From Paraburkholderia sp. C35 (lineage in GTDB: Bacteria > Pseudomonadota > Gammaproteobacteria > Burkholderiales > Burkholderiaceae): a stretch of 51,252 nt of DNA. Position 1 is the first letter of the stretch, and each line of letters starts with the position of its first letter. The notes under the pieces were generated by a model, which saw only the letters and a program-made list of their open reading frames with translations, was not told where the DNA came from and ran no database searches. The stretch covers positions 1 through 51,252 of the forward strand of contig NZ_QBUY01000057.1 in assembly GCF_003121405.1 (NCBI RefSeq), in the 5' to 3' direction. This document shows, piece by piece, positions 34,654 through 43,106 of this stretch. A program made the translations under genes and the position numbers.

Positions 34654-35802
34654 ATGCGCTTTGCAAAGCCTCTTACCCTTATCGCAGTTGCATCTGGCGC
34701 ACTTTTCGCTGTTGTACCGTGCGCCTCTCGCGCGGATACCGTCGTGAAGATCGGTTTCGCGGCCCCGCTGACGGGACCGAATGCCAATTACGGCAAAGAC
34801 CTGGAGAACGGCGTCAAGATGGCGCTCGACGACGCCAAGGCACAAGGCGTCAAGATCAACGGCCAGCCGGTGTCGTTCGAACTCGACGCGCAAGACGATC
34901 AGGCCGACCCGCGCGTCGGCGTGCAAGTCGCGCAGAAGCTGATCGACGAAGGCGTGTCGGTGGTGGTCGGCCACTTCAACTCGGGCACGACTATCCCCGC
35001 TTCCGATCTGTACGAAAAAGCGGGCCTGCCCGACATCGATCCCGCCGCCACGAACCCGATCATCAGCAGCCGTGGCTTCAAGAACATGTTCATGGTGATT
35101 TCGAGCGACGCGCAAAACGCGGGCACGGCAGGCGCCTACGCCGTCACCACGACCAAGGCCAAGCGCATCGCCGTGATCGACGACCGCACGGCCTTCGGCC
35201 AGGGCGAAGCCGACGAATTCGTCAAGGCAGTCAAGGCGCACGGCGGCGACATCATCGACCGTGAGTACACGACGAATCAGGCCACCGACTTCAAGACGCA
35301 GCTCACCAATCTCAAGTCGAAGAACCCCGATCTGATTTTCGTCGGCGCGCTCAATCCGCAGGCAGCCGGCATCATGAAGCAGATGAACCAGCTCGGCATC
35401 AAGGCGCAGTTCGTGGGCGGCGGCGGCGTGAAGGACATCGACTTCATCAAGCTCGCAGGCGACGTGGCCGAAGGTGCGATGGCATGGGAATACGGCCGTC
35501 CGCTCGACAGCACGCCGGTGGGCGCCAAGTTCGCCGAGCGCTTCAAGCAGAAGTTCGGCGAGGACGTGCTCTCGTATGCGCCGTTCGGCTATGACGCGGC
35601 GTGGACGGCCATCAAGGCGATGCAGGCCGCCAATTCGACCAAGCCCGACGACTATCGCGCGAAGCTGCAGAGCATCAGCTTCGACGGCATCACGGGTCAT
35701 ATCGAGTTCAATGCGAACGGTTCGCTGAAGAACGGCTCGTCCACTGTCTATCAGGTGAAGAACGGCCAGTGGGTGACGGTCAAGACGGTCAGCGGCCTCT
35801 GA
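34654..35802 (+). CDS. Branched-chain amino-acid-type ABC substrate-binding protein
   Basis: A 382-aa periplasmic binding protein of the Leu/Ile/Val (type I) class. A 25-residue signal peptide (MRFAKPLTLIAVASGALFAV... to ASRA) is followed by VVKIGFAAPLTGPNANYGKDLENGVKMALDD, the family opening. VGHFNSGTTIPASDLYEKAGLPDIDPAATNP is the ligand-pocket strand. YGYDAAW-like FGYDAAWTAIKAM near the end is also typical. AAAGGAAA precedes the ATG. No permease or ATPase gene is next to it, so it probably serves a transporter encoded elsewhere. A strong terminator follows. Ligand: amino acid, amide or aromatic compound; not resolved. Confidence 0.93.
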   Translation: MRFAKPLTLIAVASGALFAVVPCASRADTVVKIGFAAPLTGPNANYGKDLENGVKMALDDAKAQGVKINGQPVSFELDAQDDQADPRVGVQVAQKLIDEGVSVVVGHFNSGTTIPASDLYEKAGLPDIDPAATNPIISSRGFKNMFMVISSDAQNAGTAGAYAVTTTKAKRIAVIDDRTAFGQGEADEFVKAVKAHGGDIIDREYTTNQATDFKTQLTNLKSKNPDLIFVGALNPQAAGIMKQMNQLGIKAQFVGGGGVKDIDFIKLAGDVAEGAMAWEYGRPLDSTPVGAKFAERFKQKFGEDVLSYAPFGYDAAWTAIKAMQAANSTKPDDYRAKLQSISFDGITGHIEFNANGSLKNGSSTVYQVKNGQWVTVKTVSGL

Positions 35803-35852
35803 TGGTCCGCGTCAGCCCGGGGTTTCCGGGCTGGCTATCGAGTTGAGTATCG

Positions 35853-35881
35853 GCGCGGCGCCACCCGGGGCGCCGCGCTTT
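35853..35881 (+). terminator. Rho-independent terminator of the binding-protein gene
   Basis: GCGCGGCGCC (35853-35862) and GGCGCCGCGC (35869-35878) pair perfectly around ACCCGG, followed by TTT. It begins 51 bp after the stop codon. Confidence 0.8.
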
Positions 35882-36160
35882 ACTGAAGCTTGCTCGCACG
35901 CACGACACGAGCGCCGCCACACCTTCGTCCCGCACATCTCGCCCGTTGATAAGCCATATCAACACTTTGAATTGGCTTTCGCGAGGGCAGTCTTTCACAC
36001 TTCCCTTCGACCTCCGAGTCGCTGCGTTCCGCCGGAATGCGCTGCCGCTACCTCATGCCCACGGCTGCTGTCGTGCGGTCAAGGCCGGCCGGCAAGCGCC
36101 AGTACGGCGGACGCAAGCTAAAACCTGAGAGCCAGTAGCGAAAAATACAAAGACCTGATA

Positions 36161-36211
36161 GTTCTTCCCCGCGCGACGGATCCAACCTGGCTCCGATTCG
36201 CGGGGAAGAAC
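36161..36211. repeat. 51-nt near-perfect hairpin
   Basis: Arms GTTCTTCCCCGCG (36161-36173) and CGCGGGGAAGAAC (36199-36211) are perfect 13-bp inverted copies. Inside, CGGA/TCCG (36177-36180, 36192-36195) and CCA/TGG (36182-36184, 36188-36190) continue the same symmetry about base 36186, leaving a 3-nt apex. Twenty of 25 possible pairs form. It could be an RNA stem of about 50 nt, a bidirectional terminator (TTTT follows on the plus strand), or a palindromic repeat of the REP type. Confidence 0.6.
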
Positions 36212-36564
36212 GTCTTTTCGGTGTTTACCCCAAATAGCACCGTTTCACTGATCCAGTCCACAGACGTTTTCCATCCTCGTGCCCGTCGGCGCTCGCGTTC
36301 CTTCGCCTTTCGCCGTCTGTACAGACGTTGAAAGAAATCCCGACGCTGGCGCGGATTCCATACCGACCTCCTGACCGACACATGGCTGTGCCATGCTCGC
36401 ATTCCCTTGCCGGAGCGGGACAGGGCTCCCATCGAACTCAGCTAGAATACGATGCATTCCGAATGCACGAATTCACGGGGTAGCGCGTTAGCGCCTCGTC
36501 AGAGATGTTGTCAATGGGTTACGTTTCAATGAGTTACGCTTACGAGCGCGCCGGTCACGCCACG

Positions 36565-36602
36565 CAAATTCATTTGGCTCCCGTGAATTCAAAATGAATT
36601 TG
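36565..36602. promoter_or_regulatory. 11-bp dyad upstream of the LysR gene
   Basis: CAAATTCATTT (36565-36575) and AAATGAATTTG (36592-36602) are perfect inverted copies with a 16-bp spacer, 59 bp before the LysR start. AT-rich spaced dyads of this kind suit LysR self-regulation. Confidence 0.55.
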
Positions 36603-36661
36603 ATCCAGCACAATTGGATGACTTTGACTGCGCTCATCCGATTGGCGTAAAGGAGATTCCG

Positions 36662-37579
36662 TTGCGACAGCCAGACTTCGATCTCGACCAGATAAGGGCA
36701 TTTCTTGCCGTCTGGGAAACACGGAGCTTCACGCAAGCCGCGGCCCGCCAGCATCGCACGCAGTCCGCGATCAGCATGAAGATCCGGCGGCTCGAGGAGC
36801 AGGTCGGCGAGCGTCTGTTCGAGCGCGACACCATGACCGTCACGCCGACGTCGATCGGCGAACGTTTCGCCGGTATTGCCCGGCGGCTCATCGAGGCGCA
36901 CGAGGACGCCTTCTTCGCGCTCAATCAGGCACTGGCCGCCGGAAAGCTGACGCTGGCCACGTCGGAGACGTACGCGTCGTGTCTGCTGCCGCCCATTCTG
37001 TTCGAAGTGAGCCAGACGTTTCCGAACATCGAAATGGAAATCCGCTGCGGTCACAGCTGGAAAATGCTGGAGTCGATGGATACCGACAACATCGATCTCG
37101 TGATCGCGACCAAATACCCCGGCCGGCAGGACGGCCAGCCGCTCGGCCGCGAGCGCCTGAAATGGGTATGTCAACGCGATAGCGACGTGTTCCGCGCGGA
37201 CCCGTTGCCGCTGGCGGTGTTTCCTGACGGATGCCTGTACCGGCGCGCCGCCATCGCCGCGCTGGATACGCAAAAACGCCGCTGGCGCATCGGCTACACC
37301 AGCCAGAATCACGAAGGCTTGCTCGCAGCCGTGGATTCGGGCAGCGCCGTATCGATCGTGATCGAGAGCGCCGTGAACGAACGTCACCGGGTGCTGTTGC
37401 CGACGGAAGGGTTCCCGGAATTGCCCGCAGCGGACATCGAACTGTACGCGCGCACGTCCGGCGTCTCACCCGTTGCTCGCCATGTGTCCGAGACGATCCG
37501 CGAGCACTTCAACCGGCGTCGATACGAACGCGAACTGAAGTCGTTCAATGCGATCGTGGCTGCCACCGCCATCGCCTGA
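36662..37579 (+). CDS. LysR-family transcriptional regulator
   Basis: A 305-aa regulator starting at TTG. AAAGGAG lies 6 nt before that codon, and the family N-terminus (FDLDQIRAFLAVWETRSFTQAAARQHRTQSAISMKIRRLEEQVGERLFER) begins at once, so the longer frame from 36614 is rejected. The helix-turn-helix is residues about 20-40; the C-terminal periplasmic-binding-like domain runs to residue 290 (LATSETYASCLLPPILFEVSQTFPNIEMEI). There is no divergent gene with a clear product, so the target is unclear and may be distant. An AT-rich dyad precedes it. Confidence 0.9.
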   Translation: MRQPDFDLDQIRAFLAVWETRSFTQAAARQHRTQSAISMKIRRLEEQVGERLFERDTMTVTPTSIGERFAGIARRLIEAHEDAFFALNQALAAGKLTLATSETYASCLLPPILFEVSQTFPNIEMEIRCGHSWKMLESMDTDNIDLVIATKYPGRQDGQPLGRERLKWVCQRDSDVFRADPLPLAVFPDGCLYRRAAIAALDTQKRRWRIGYTSQNHEGLLAAVDSGSAVSIVIESAVNERHRVLLPTEGFPELPAADIELYARTSGVSPVARHVSETIREHFNRRRYERELKSFNAIVAATAIA

Positions 37580-37618
37580 TTAGTGGCAAACGCGGCAAAC
37601 CGCGCGTGCCCTTAACTC

Positions 37619-38092
37619 TCAGGCTGAGGCGTCGGGTTCCGCGGGCGGCAACACGTTCAGGACGGCCCATATTCGCGCAATATCCTTGACGGTACGCGTG
37701 AACTCGGCAAATTCGATGGGCTTGACGACGTACGCGTTCACGCCGTGCTCATAGGCACGGGCCAGGTCGCGCTCGTGCCGCGAGGCAGTCAGCACGACGA
37801 CGGGAATGTGATGCAGGAGGGCTGAATCGCGGATGCCCTTCAGCACGTCCAGGCCATCCACCCTCGGCATTTTCAGATCGAGGATCACGAACGCGGGCGG
37901 CACGGGCTCCCTGTCCGCCCAGCGCCCCTTGCAACGAAGGAAATCGAGCGCATCCTGCCCATCCCGCGCCACCACCACGGGATTCCTGACTCCGTTCATC
38001 TCGAGCGCGGCGAGCATCAGTTCGACATCGGCGTCGCTGTCTTCGGCGAGCAGTATCGGACGCACCGCTGGAAAGCATTCGATATCCATCAT
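37619..38092 (-). CDS. Single-domain response regulator (Rcp1-like receiver)
   Basis: A 157-aa receiver without an output domain. PILLAEDSDADVELMLAALE holds the acidic pocket, VILDLKMPRVDGLDVL the acceptor Asp near residue 89, LTASRHERD the Thr/Ser switch and NAYVVKPIEF the conserved Lys. The N-terminal and late residues resemble Rcp1-type regulators that pair with hybrid or phytochrome-like kinases. No kinase lies beside it; the hybrid kinase at 31665 is 3.4 kb away and a possible but unproven partner. It is convergent to the LysR gene by 39 bp. ATGATG gives two possible starts. Confidence 0.9.
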   Translation of the reverse strand: MMDIECFPAVRPILLAEDSDADVELMLAALEMNGVRNPVVVARDGQDALDFLRCKGRWADREPVPPAFVILDLKMPRVDGLDVLKGIRDSALLHHIPVVVLTASRHERDLARAYEHGVNAYVVKPIEFAEFTRTVKDIARIWAVLNVLPPAEPDASA

Positions 38093-38174
38093 GCCTTTGT
38101 TCGAAGCACGCTACAGAAGCAAGCGCTGATTCTGCGCAACAACATTAGCATCATCGCGCCTTTCACTTGCCCGC

Positions 38175-38660
38175 TCAATCGAGGCGTGGCGCGAAGCTCC
38201 AACTCCCTTCCACGTCGATCACCGTCTTCACTGAATTGGCCAGAAAACAGGCATCGTGCGCGAGGTGATGCAGGTGGGCGAACGCTTCATCGTCGGGTGC
38301 TTTCTCGCCGGTGAATGCAACCGCCGGCTTCAGCACGACGCGCGTGACCACTTCCTTGCCAGCGTCGTTCTTCGCCATCGTGCCTTCCGCTTCATCGCGA
38401 TACGCACTCACGGCATAACCGTGCTCCGCCGCAATCGACAGAAACCACAGCATATGGCAACTCGAAAGCGCCGCGACGTAGGCCTCTTCCGGGTCGACAC
38501 CCGCCGGATCGGAGAACGGTTCGCGCACGACATGCGGCGAACTCGATGCCGGCACCACTGCGCCGCCGTCGAATGTCCATCGATGCGCGCGGCTATAGCG
38601 GTTGTCCGTGAACTTGCTGCCGTTGCCATTCCATTCGATGAGCGCCGTATGCTTTGCCAT
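38175..38660 (-). CDS. OsmC-family peroxiredoxin-like protein
   Basis: A 161-aa OsmC/Ohr-fold protein that usually reduces organic hydroperoxides with two cysteines. Both are present: ALSSCHMLWFL (about residue 66) and HDACFLANSV (about 139). The His and Asp/Glu around DPEEAYVAAL fit the fold. GAGGA is 10 nt before this ATG; a TTG three codons earlier is less likely. It lies 29 bp downstream of the D-2-hydroxyacid dehydrogenase gene on the same strand, so the two may be cotranscribed. Oxidative-stress protection is inferred from the family. Confidence 0.9.
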   Translation of the reverse strand: MAKHTALIEWNGNGSKFTDNRYSRAHRWTFDGGAVVPASSSPHVVREPFSDPAGVDPEEAYVAALSSCHMLWFLSIAAEHGYAVSAYRDEAEGTMAKNDAGKEVVTRVVLKPAVAFTGEKAPDDEAFAHLHHLAHDACFLANSVKTVIDVEGSWSFAPRLD

Positions 38661-38689
38661 GCCAGACAAGTCCTCGTGGTGATGTGCGG

Positions 38690-39622
38690 TTAAATGGGCG
38701 TCAACACTTCTTCGCCTGCGAAGTGACGCGTCGCATTGGCGATGAAGTTATCGACAGAAGCCGTGATCGCTTCCGGCGACGTGCCCGCCACATGCGGCGT
38801 GAGCACGACGTTCTTCAGATGCAGCAGCGACTGCGGCGGTTGCGGCTCGCTTTCGTACACGTCGAGGCCCGCGCCGGCGATGGTGCCGTTTTCGAGCGCA
38901 CGCGCGAGCGCCGCCGTATCGACGACACTGCCTCGCGATACGTTCACGAGAAAGCCCTTCGGTCCCAACGCTTCGAGCACGGCCTGATCGATCAGATGCT
39001 GCGTGCCGGGTCCGCCCGGCGTGGCCACGACGAGATAGTCGCTCCATCGCGCGAGATCGTGCAGCGTGCCGAAGTAGCGCAATGCGACGCCATCGCGTGG
39101 CTTGCGGTTGTGATACGCAGACTCGATATCGAAGCCGGCCGCGCGTCGCGCCACCTTCTGCCCGATATTGCCGAGGCCCACCACACCGAGCCGCTTGCCC
39201 GACACGGAAGGACGCATCGGCAGTACGTCGCGCCAGATGCCTTCGCGGGTGGCGCGGTCGCGCTGCGGCACGTCGCGCACGACTGCCAGCAGCAAGGCCA
39301 TCGCGTGATCGGCGACGCAATCGTCATTGGTACCGGCGCCGTTCGCGAGCACGATGCCGCGTGCTTTCGCATGCGACATCGCAATGTTTTCGTAACCTGC
39401 GCCGAGCGCGCTGACGAATTCGAGTTGCGGCATCGCATCCATTTCAGCGGCCGCGAGACCTGTCGTGCCATTGGTCAGCACGGCGCGAATCGCGGCGCCT
39501 TGTGTCGCGATGAATTGAACGCGTGCTTCGTGGGTGGGTGCGTAGTGAATGTCGAACGATGCGGCAATGTGTGCACGACTGTCGTCGTTGAGCGGAATCA
39601 GGATGAGCAGGGAAGGTTTCAT
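38690..39622 (-). CDS. D-2-hydroxyacid dehydrogenase (glyoxylate/hydroxypyruvate reductase type)
   Basis: A 310-aa NAD(P)-dependent enzyme. The Rossmann motif GVVGLGNIGQKVARRAAGF, the active-site Arg in VNVSRGSVVDTAALARAL, and the catalytic His in VVLTPHVAGTSPEAI are all present, with the Glu in DVYESEPQPP. It should interconvert a 2-keto acid (glyoxylate, hydroxypyruvate or similar) and its D-2-hydroxy form. Upstream in-frame sequence to about 40027 lacks family similarity, so the ATG at 39622 is used. Physiological substrate not determined. Confidence 0.93.
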   Translation of the reverse strand: MKPSLLILIPLNDDSRAHIAASFDIHYAPTHEARVQFIATQGAAIRAVLTNGTTGLAAAEMDAMPQLEFVSALGAGYENIAMSHAKARGIVLANGAGTNDDCVADHAMALLLAVVRDVPQRDRATREGIWRDVLPMRPSVSGKRLGVVGLGNIGQKVARRAAGFDIESAYHNRKPRDGVALRYFGTLHDLARWSDYLVVATPGGPGTQHLIDQAVLEALGPKGFLVNVSRGSVVDTAALARALENGTIAGAGLDVYESEPQPPQSLLHLKNVVLTPHVAGTSPEAITASVDNFIANATRHFAGEEVLTPI

Positions 39623-39778
39623 GACATCGACGCAAGCGGAGATAGAAGAGGCTGCAACGAAGTAGCGGGCAACGGGGAGTTTAGCAACAAGCCCGTTTCG
39701 CCGCAGCGCCTTGCGTGATGATGGGTCGAGGCATCCACTTGCCTTCGATGCTGCTGCATCCACAGCGCAAACATCGCG

Positions 39779-39805
39779 GCGGCGAGGGTGCGTGACCCTC
39801 GCCGC
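39779..39805 (-). terminator. Stem-loop after the aldo/keto reductase gene
   Basis: GCGGCGAGGGT (39779-39789) and ACCCTCGCCGC (39795-39805) pair perfectly around 5 nt, ending 8 bp from the reductase stop. No T tract follows on the minus strand; likely a transcript end or stabiliser. Confidence 0.6.
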
Positions 39806-39813
39806 TGCTCGCA

Positions 39814-40827
39814 TCAGTGCGTGCCGCTCTTTTCGCTGTCGAGATGCGCCATCTGCGCCGCCGCATAGCGTTCGCCCGCCGCCGAGCCCTTCGGCACCGC
39901 CTGCTCGATTGCGGCAAGCTCGCTCGCATCGAGCGTCACGTCGAGCGCGCCGAGCGCTTCCGTCAGCCGCTCGCGCCGCCGTGCGCCGATTAGCGGCACG
40001 ATGTCGTCGCCTTGCGCGGCAACCCACGCAATCGCAATCTGCGCCACCGACACACCCTTGCTGTCCGCGACCTTGCGCAAGGCTTCGACCAGCGCGAGAT
40101 TGCGCTCGACGTTATCGCCCTGAAAGCGCGGACTCATGCCGCGAAAATCGCCCTTGCCTGCCGAATCCTTCTGCCAGTGTCCGCTGATCAGCCCACGCGA
40201 CAGCACGCCGTAAGCTGTCACGCCGATGCCAAGCTCGCGCAGCGTCGGCAGGATCTCGTCTTCGATACCGCGCGAGATCAGCGAGTATTCGATCTGCAGA
40301 TCGCAGATCGGCGTGACGGCTGCCGCCTTGCGGATCGTCGCCGCGCCGACTTCGGACAGACCGACGTGCCGCACGTAGCCCGCTTTCACCATCTCCGCGA
40401 TGGCGCCGACCGTGTCTTCGATGGGCACGTTCGGATCGAGCCGCGCCGGACGATAGATGTCGATGTGCTCGACACCCAGCCGCTGCAGCGAATACGCCAG
40501 AAAATTCTTCACGGCTGCGGGCCGAGCGTCGTAGCCCAACCAGCCGCCCGCCGCATCACGCATCGCGCCGAATTTGACGCTCACCAGCGCATTGTCGCGG
40601 CGCGACGCGGGCGCGCTCCTGAGCGCTTCGCCAAGCAGCATCTCGTTGTGCCCCATGCCGTAGAAGTCGCCCGTGTCGAATAGCGTGATGCCCGCCTCCA
40701 GCGCCGCGTGAATCGTCGCGATTCCCTCGGCGCGATCCGACGGCCCGTACATGCCCGACATGCCCATGCAGCCAAGGCCGAGTGCCGACATCGCCGGGCC
40801 GGTCTTGCCGAGTTGCAATTGCTTCAT
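39814..40827 (-). CDS. Aldo/keto reductase
   Basis: A 337-aa NADPH-dependent reductase with a TIM barrel. LGLGCMGMSGMYGPSD opens the protein. FDTGDFYG holds the catalytic Asp and Tyr, VSVKFG the Lys, and IYRPARLDP the position of the usual His (here Arg-Pro, as in the AKR13-like group). The C-terminal cofactor loop includes VPLIGARRRERLTEAL. It should reduce aldehydes or quinone-like compounds. It is divergent from the LysR gene at 40980, which is the likely regulator; a CGCCTTC/GAAGGCG dyad lies between them. Confidence 0.92.
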   Translation of the reverse strand: MKQLQLGKTGPAMSALGLGCMGMSGMYGPSDRAEGIATIHAALEAGITLFDTGDFYGMGHNEMLLGEALRSAPASRRDNALVSVKFGAMRDAAGGWLGYDARPAAVKNFLAYSLQRLGVEHIDIYRPARLDPNVPIEDTVGAIAEMVKAGYVRHVGLSEVGAATIRKAAAVTPICDLQIEYSLISRGIEDEILPTLRELGIGVTAYGVLSRGLISGHWQKDSAGKGDFRGMSPRFQGDNVERNLALVEALRKVADSKGVSVAQIAIAWVAAQGDDIVPLIGARRRERLTEALGALDVTLDASELAAIEQAVPKGSAAGERYAAAQMAHLDSEKSGTH

Positions 40828-40869
40828 CTGAGTGCTCTCCGTGGATTCGTTTAGCCGTTAGTTCCACCG

Positions 40870-40900
40870 CGCCTTCGCCTTGATGAAGGCGTCGCGCGAC
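40870..40900. promoter_or_regulatory. Dyads in the reductase-LysR divergent gap
   Basis: CGCCTTC (40870-40876) and GAAGGCG (40885-40891) are perfect inverted copies, and GTCGCGCGAC (40891-40900) is a 10-bp palindrome beside them. Both lie between divergent starts where a LysR regulator would bind. Confidence 0.35.
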
Positions 40901-40979
40901 GCTTGATCCGAAGTATCCGCGCAAAGCGACCGTGCGATAATCCCTGTCAATCCGAATGCCCTGTGCGGAATGCCGAACA

Positions 40980-41891
40980 ATGAACGAACCCGACCTGGCC
41001 GATCTGAAAGCCTTCGTGGCCGTCACCGCAGCGCGTGGCTTCCGCAACGCGGCGGCGACGGGTGGGTTGTCCGCGTCGTCGCTGAGCGAAGCCATCAGGC
41101 GTCTCGAACAGCAACTGGGCGTGCGGCTGCTCAACCGCACCACGCGCAGCGTCACGCCGACAGAAGCCGGCCAGCGCCTGTTCGAGCGGCTCGCGCCCGC
41201 GTTTGGCGAACTCGCCACGGCGCTCGACGCGATCAACGTGTTCCGCGACAGCCCGACGGGCACGCTACGGCTAAACGTGCCGTCTATCGCCGCACGCGAA
41301 GTCCTGCCCGCGCTGATGTCGCGCTTCCTCGCGGCGCATCCGGGCATCACGGTCGAGGTCGAGTCGAACGACACCTTCATCGACATCCTCGCCGCCGGTT
41401 TCGACGCGGGCATCCGCTACGATGAGCGGCTCGAACGCGACATGATCGCCATTCCCATTGGCCCGCCGATGCAGCATTTCGTCGCCGCCGCGTCGCCCGC
41501 GTATCTGAAGCGGCACGGCATGCCGTCGCACCCCGATGAACTGGTGCGGCACGCGTGCATCGGCCATCGCTTCGCGAGCGGCGTGCTGGCCGTGTGGGAG
41601 TTCACGCGCGGCAACGAGACCGTGCGCATCGTGCCGAACGGGCCGCTGATCGGATCGGTGGTCGATATGCAGCGGCGTGCGGCCATCGACGGACTGGGCA
41701 TCGCCTATTCGTTCGACGAGTTTCTGCGCCCCGCGCTGGACGACGGCACGCTCGTGCCGATCCTGCGCGACTGGTGGCAGTCATTCACCGGTCCGCGCCT
41801 GTACTACGCGAGCCGCGAGCATATGCCCGCGCCGCTGCGTGCTTTTGTCGATTTCGTGCTGCGCGAGAACAGCAGCGGCGTCTCGGCCTGA
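40980..41891 (+). CDS. LysR-family transcriptional regulator
   Basis: A 303-aa regulator. The N-terminal helix-turn-helix is in DLADLKAFVAVTAARGFRNAAATGGLSASSLSEAIRRLEQQLGVRLLNRTTRSVTPTEAG. The effector domain begins near residue 90 (GTLRLNVPSIAAREVLPALMSRFLAAHPGI). This is the subgroup with NRTTRSV that commonly controls nearby reductase genes. ATG at 40980 starts the family sequence; a longer frame begins 8 codons earlier without support. It is divergent from the aldo/keto reductase and 152 bp away. Confidence 0.92.
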   Translation: MNEPDLADLKAFVAVTAARGFRNAAATGGLSASSLSEAIRRLEQQLGVRLLNRTTRSVTPTEAGQRLFERLAPAFGELATALDAINVFRDSPTGTLRLNVPSIAAREVLPALMSRFLAAHPGITVEVESNDTFIDILAAGFDAGIRYDERLERDMIAIPIGPPMQHFVAAASPAYLKRHGMPSHPDELVRHACIGHRFASGVLAVWEFTRGNETVRIVPNGPLIGSVVDMQRRAAIDGLGIAYSFDEFLRPALDDGTLVPILRDWWQSFTGPRLYYASREHMPAPLRAFVDFVLRENSSGVSA

Positions 41892-41909
41892 CGCCGGCAG
41901 GCGCGTTGT

Positions 41910-42173
41910 TCAACGCCGCTTGCCGTACTTCTTCCAGTACCCGAACGCCTCTTCGTGGCATTCGATATCGAGTTCCGACACACGCGCATACAGGCGTTCC
42001 TGCGCGTCCTGCACGGCGAGGTTATAGATCACCGGGCCGATTTCCTCGACGAAGAAGCTGAGCAGCGCGCCCGCCTGGATATTGCCGATCGGCTCGTCCA
42101 TGTTCTCCGCGAAATAGCGCTGCAGTGTCGCGATCGCTTCGCTGCGCACATCCTTGTCCAGTTCGATTGCCAT
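41910..42173 (-). CDS. DUF2164 protein
   Basis: An 87-aa acidic protein of the DUF2164 family. The pattern AIATLQRYFAENMDEPIGNIQAGALLSFFVEEIGPVIYNLAVQDAQ is characteristic, with a basic end WKKYGKRR. No catalytic residues are evident. It is convergent to the LysR gene (18 bp) and stands in the same direction as the hydrolase upstream but is separated from it by a terminator. Function unknown for the family. Confidence 0.88.
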   Translation of the reverse strand: MAIELDKDVRSEAIATLQRYFAENMDEPIGNIQAGALLSFFVEEIGPVIYNLAVQDAQERLYARVSELDIECHEEAFGYWKKYGKRR

Positions 42174-42226
42174 GCGTGTTCATCCCTGCGTGAACTGCAT
42201 CGGACGATGCAGCATGGCGCGATGAA

Positions 42227-42264
42227 ACAACAAAGCGGCGCGGCCCGCAAGGGCACGCGCCGCT
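42227..42264 (-). terminator. Rho-independent-type terminator of the hydrolase gene
   Basis: AGCGGCGCG-GCCC (42234-42246) pairs with GGGC-CGCGCCGCT (42251-42264, one bulged A) around GCAA. On the minus strand it is followed by TTTGTTGTTTC. It begins 20 bp after the hydrolase stop. Confidence 0.75.
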
Positions 42265-42284
42265 CTCATGACAACGTGGCGGTG

Positions 42285-43106
42285 TCAGCTGTTGATGAAC
42301 GCGAGCAGATCGGCGTTGACCTTGTCGGCTTCCGTCACACACATGCCGTGCGCGCCGCCTTCGTAGATCTTGAGCGTGGCGTTCTTGACGATCTTCGCCG
42401 ACAGCTTGCCCGCTGCGTCGATCGGCACGATCTGGTCGTCGTCGCCGTGCAGGATCAGCGTGGGCACGTCGATCTTCTTCAGGTCTTCGGTGTAATCGAC
42501 TTCGGAGAATTCACGGATGCACTCATAGTGACCGTGAATGCCGCCCGTCATGCCCTGCGCCCAGAACACGTCGATCGTGCCCTGCGAGACCTTCGCGCCC
42601 GACCGGTTGAAGCCGAAGAACGGCACGGCCAGATCCTTGTAGAACTGCGAGCGGTTGTCCGCGACACCCTTGCGGATCCCGTCGAACACGTCGATAGGCA
42701 GGCCGCCCGGATTCGCTTCCGTCTTCAGCATGATGGGCGGCACGGCGCCGATCAGCACAGCCTTGGCGACACGCTTCGTGCCATGCCGGCCAATGTAATG
42801 CGCGACTTCGCCGCCGCCCGTCGAATGGCCGACGAGCGTGGCGCCCTGGATATCGAGCGCATCGAGCAGCGCGGCGAGATCGTCGGCGTAGGTGTCCATG
42901 TCGTTGCCGTTCGACGGCTGGTCCGAACGGCCGTGTCCACGGCGATCATGGGCGATCACGCGAAAGCCGTTGTGCAGCAGGAACAGCATCTGTGCGTCCC
43001 ACGCGTCCGCGTTGAGCGGCCAGCCGTGCGAGAAGACAACCGGACGGCCCGTGCCCCAGTCCTTGTAGTAAATCTGCGTGCCGTCCTTCGTGGTGATCGT
43101 GCTCAT
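42285..43106 (-). CDS. Alpha/beta hydrolase (non-haem chloroperoxidase type)
   Basis: A 273-aa alpha/beta-hydrolase. The nucleophile Ser95 is in GHSTGGGE, Asp in LILHGDDDQIVPI and His in GGAHGMCVTE. PVVFSHGWPLNADAWD is the oxyanion region. Proteins with this sequence are annotated as cofactor-free haloperoxidases, which in practice are perhydrolases or esterases. No metal or haem motif is present. It is single in its unit, with a hairpin terminator after it. The true substrate is not known. Confidence 0.92.
   Translation of the reverse strand: MSTITTKDGTQIYYKDWGTGRPVVFSHGWPLNADAWDAQMLFLLHNGFRVIAHDRRGHGRSDQPSNGNDMDTYADDLAALLDALDIQGATLVGHSTGGGEVAHYIGRHGTKRVAKAVLIGAVPPIMLKTEANPGGLPIDVFDGIRKGVADNRSQFYKDLAVPFFGFNRSGAKVSQGTIDVFWAQGMTGGIHGHYECIREFSEVDYTEDLKKIDVPTLILHGDDDQIVPIDAAGKLSAKIVKNATLKIYEGGAHGMCVTEADKVNADLLAFINS

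Larger units (their letters stand above)
35882..36661. other. 780-bp gap with several dyads but no convincing gene
   Basis: It contains the 51-nt hairpin at 36161-36211, a short palindrome TGCATTC-C-GAATGCA (36453-36467) and the dyad at 36565-36602. Minus-strand frames across 36118-36457 are Arg-rich or low in family signal, span the hairpin and lack a good ribosome site. The sequence may be gene remnant. Confidence 0.5.

Noticed and set aside
34276..35700. 474-codon minus-strand frame opposite the binding-protein gene
   Set aside because: Shadow of a clear periplasmic binding protein; no ribosome site.
36118..36432. Basic minus-strand frame of 104 codons across the 51-nt hairpin
   Set aside because: No ribosome site or family signal, and the hairpin lies inside it, so RNA or DNA structure is the better reading.
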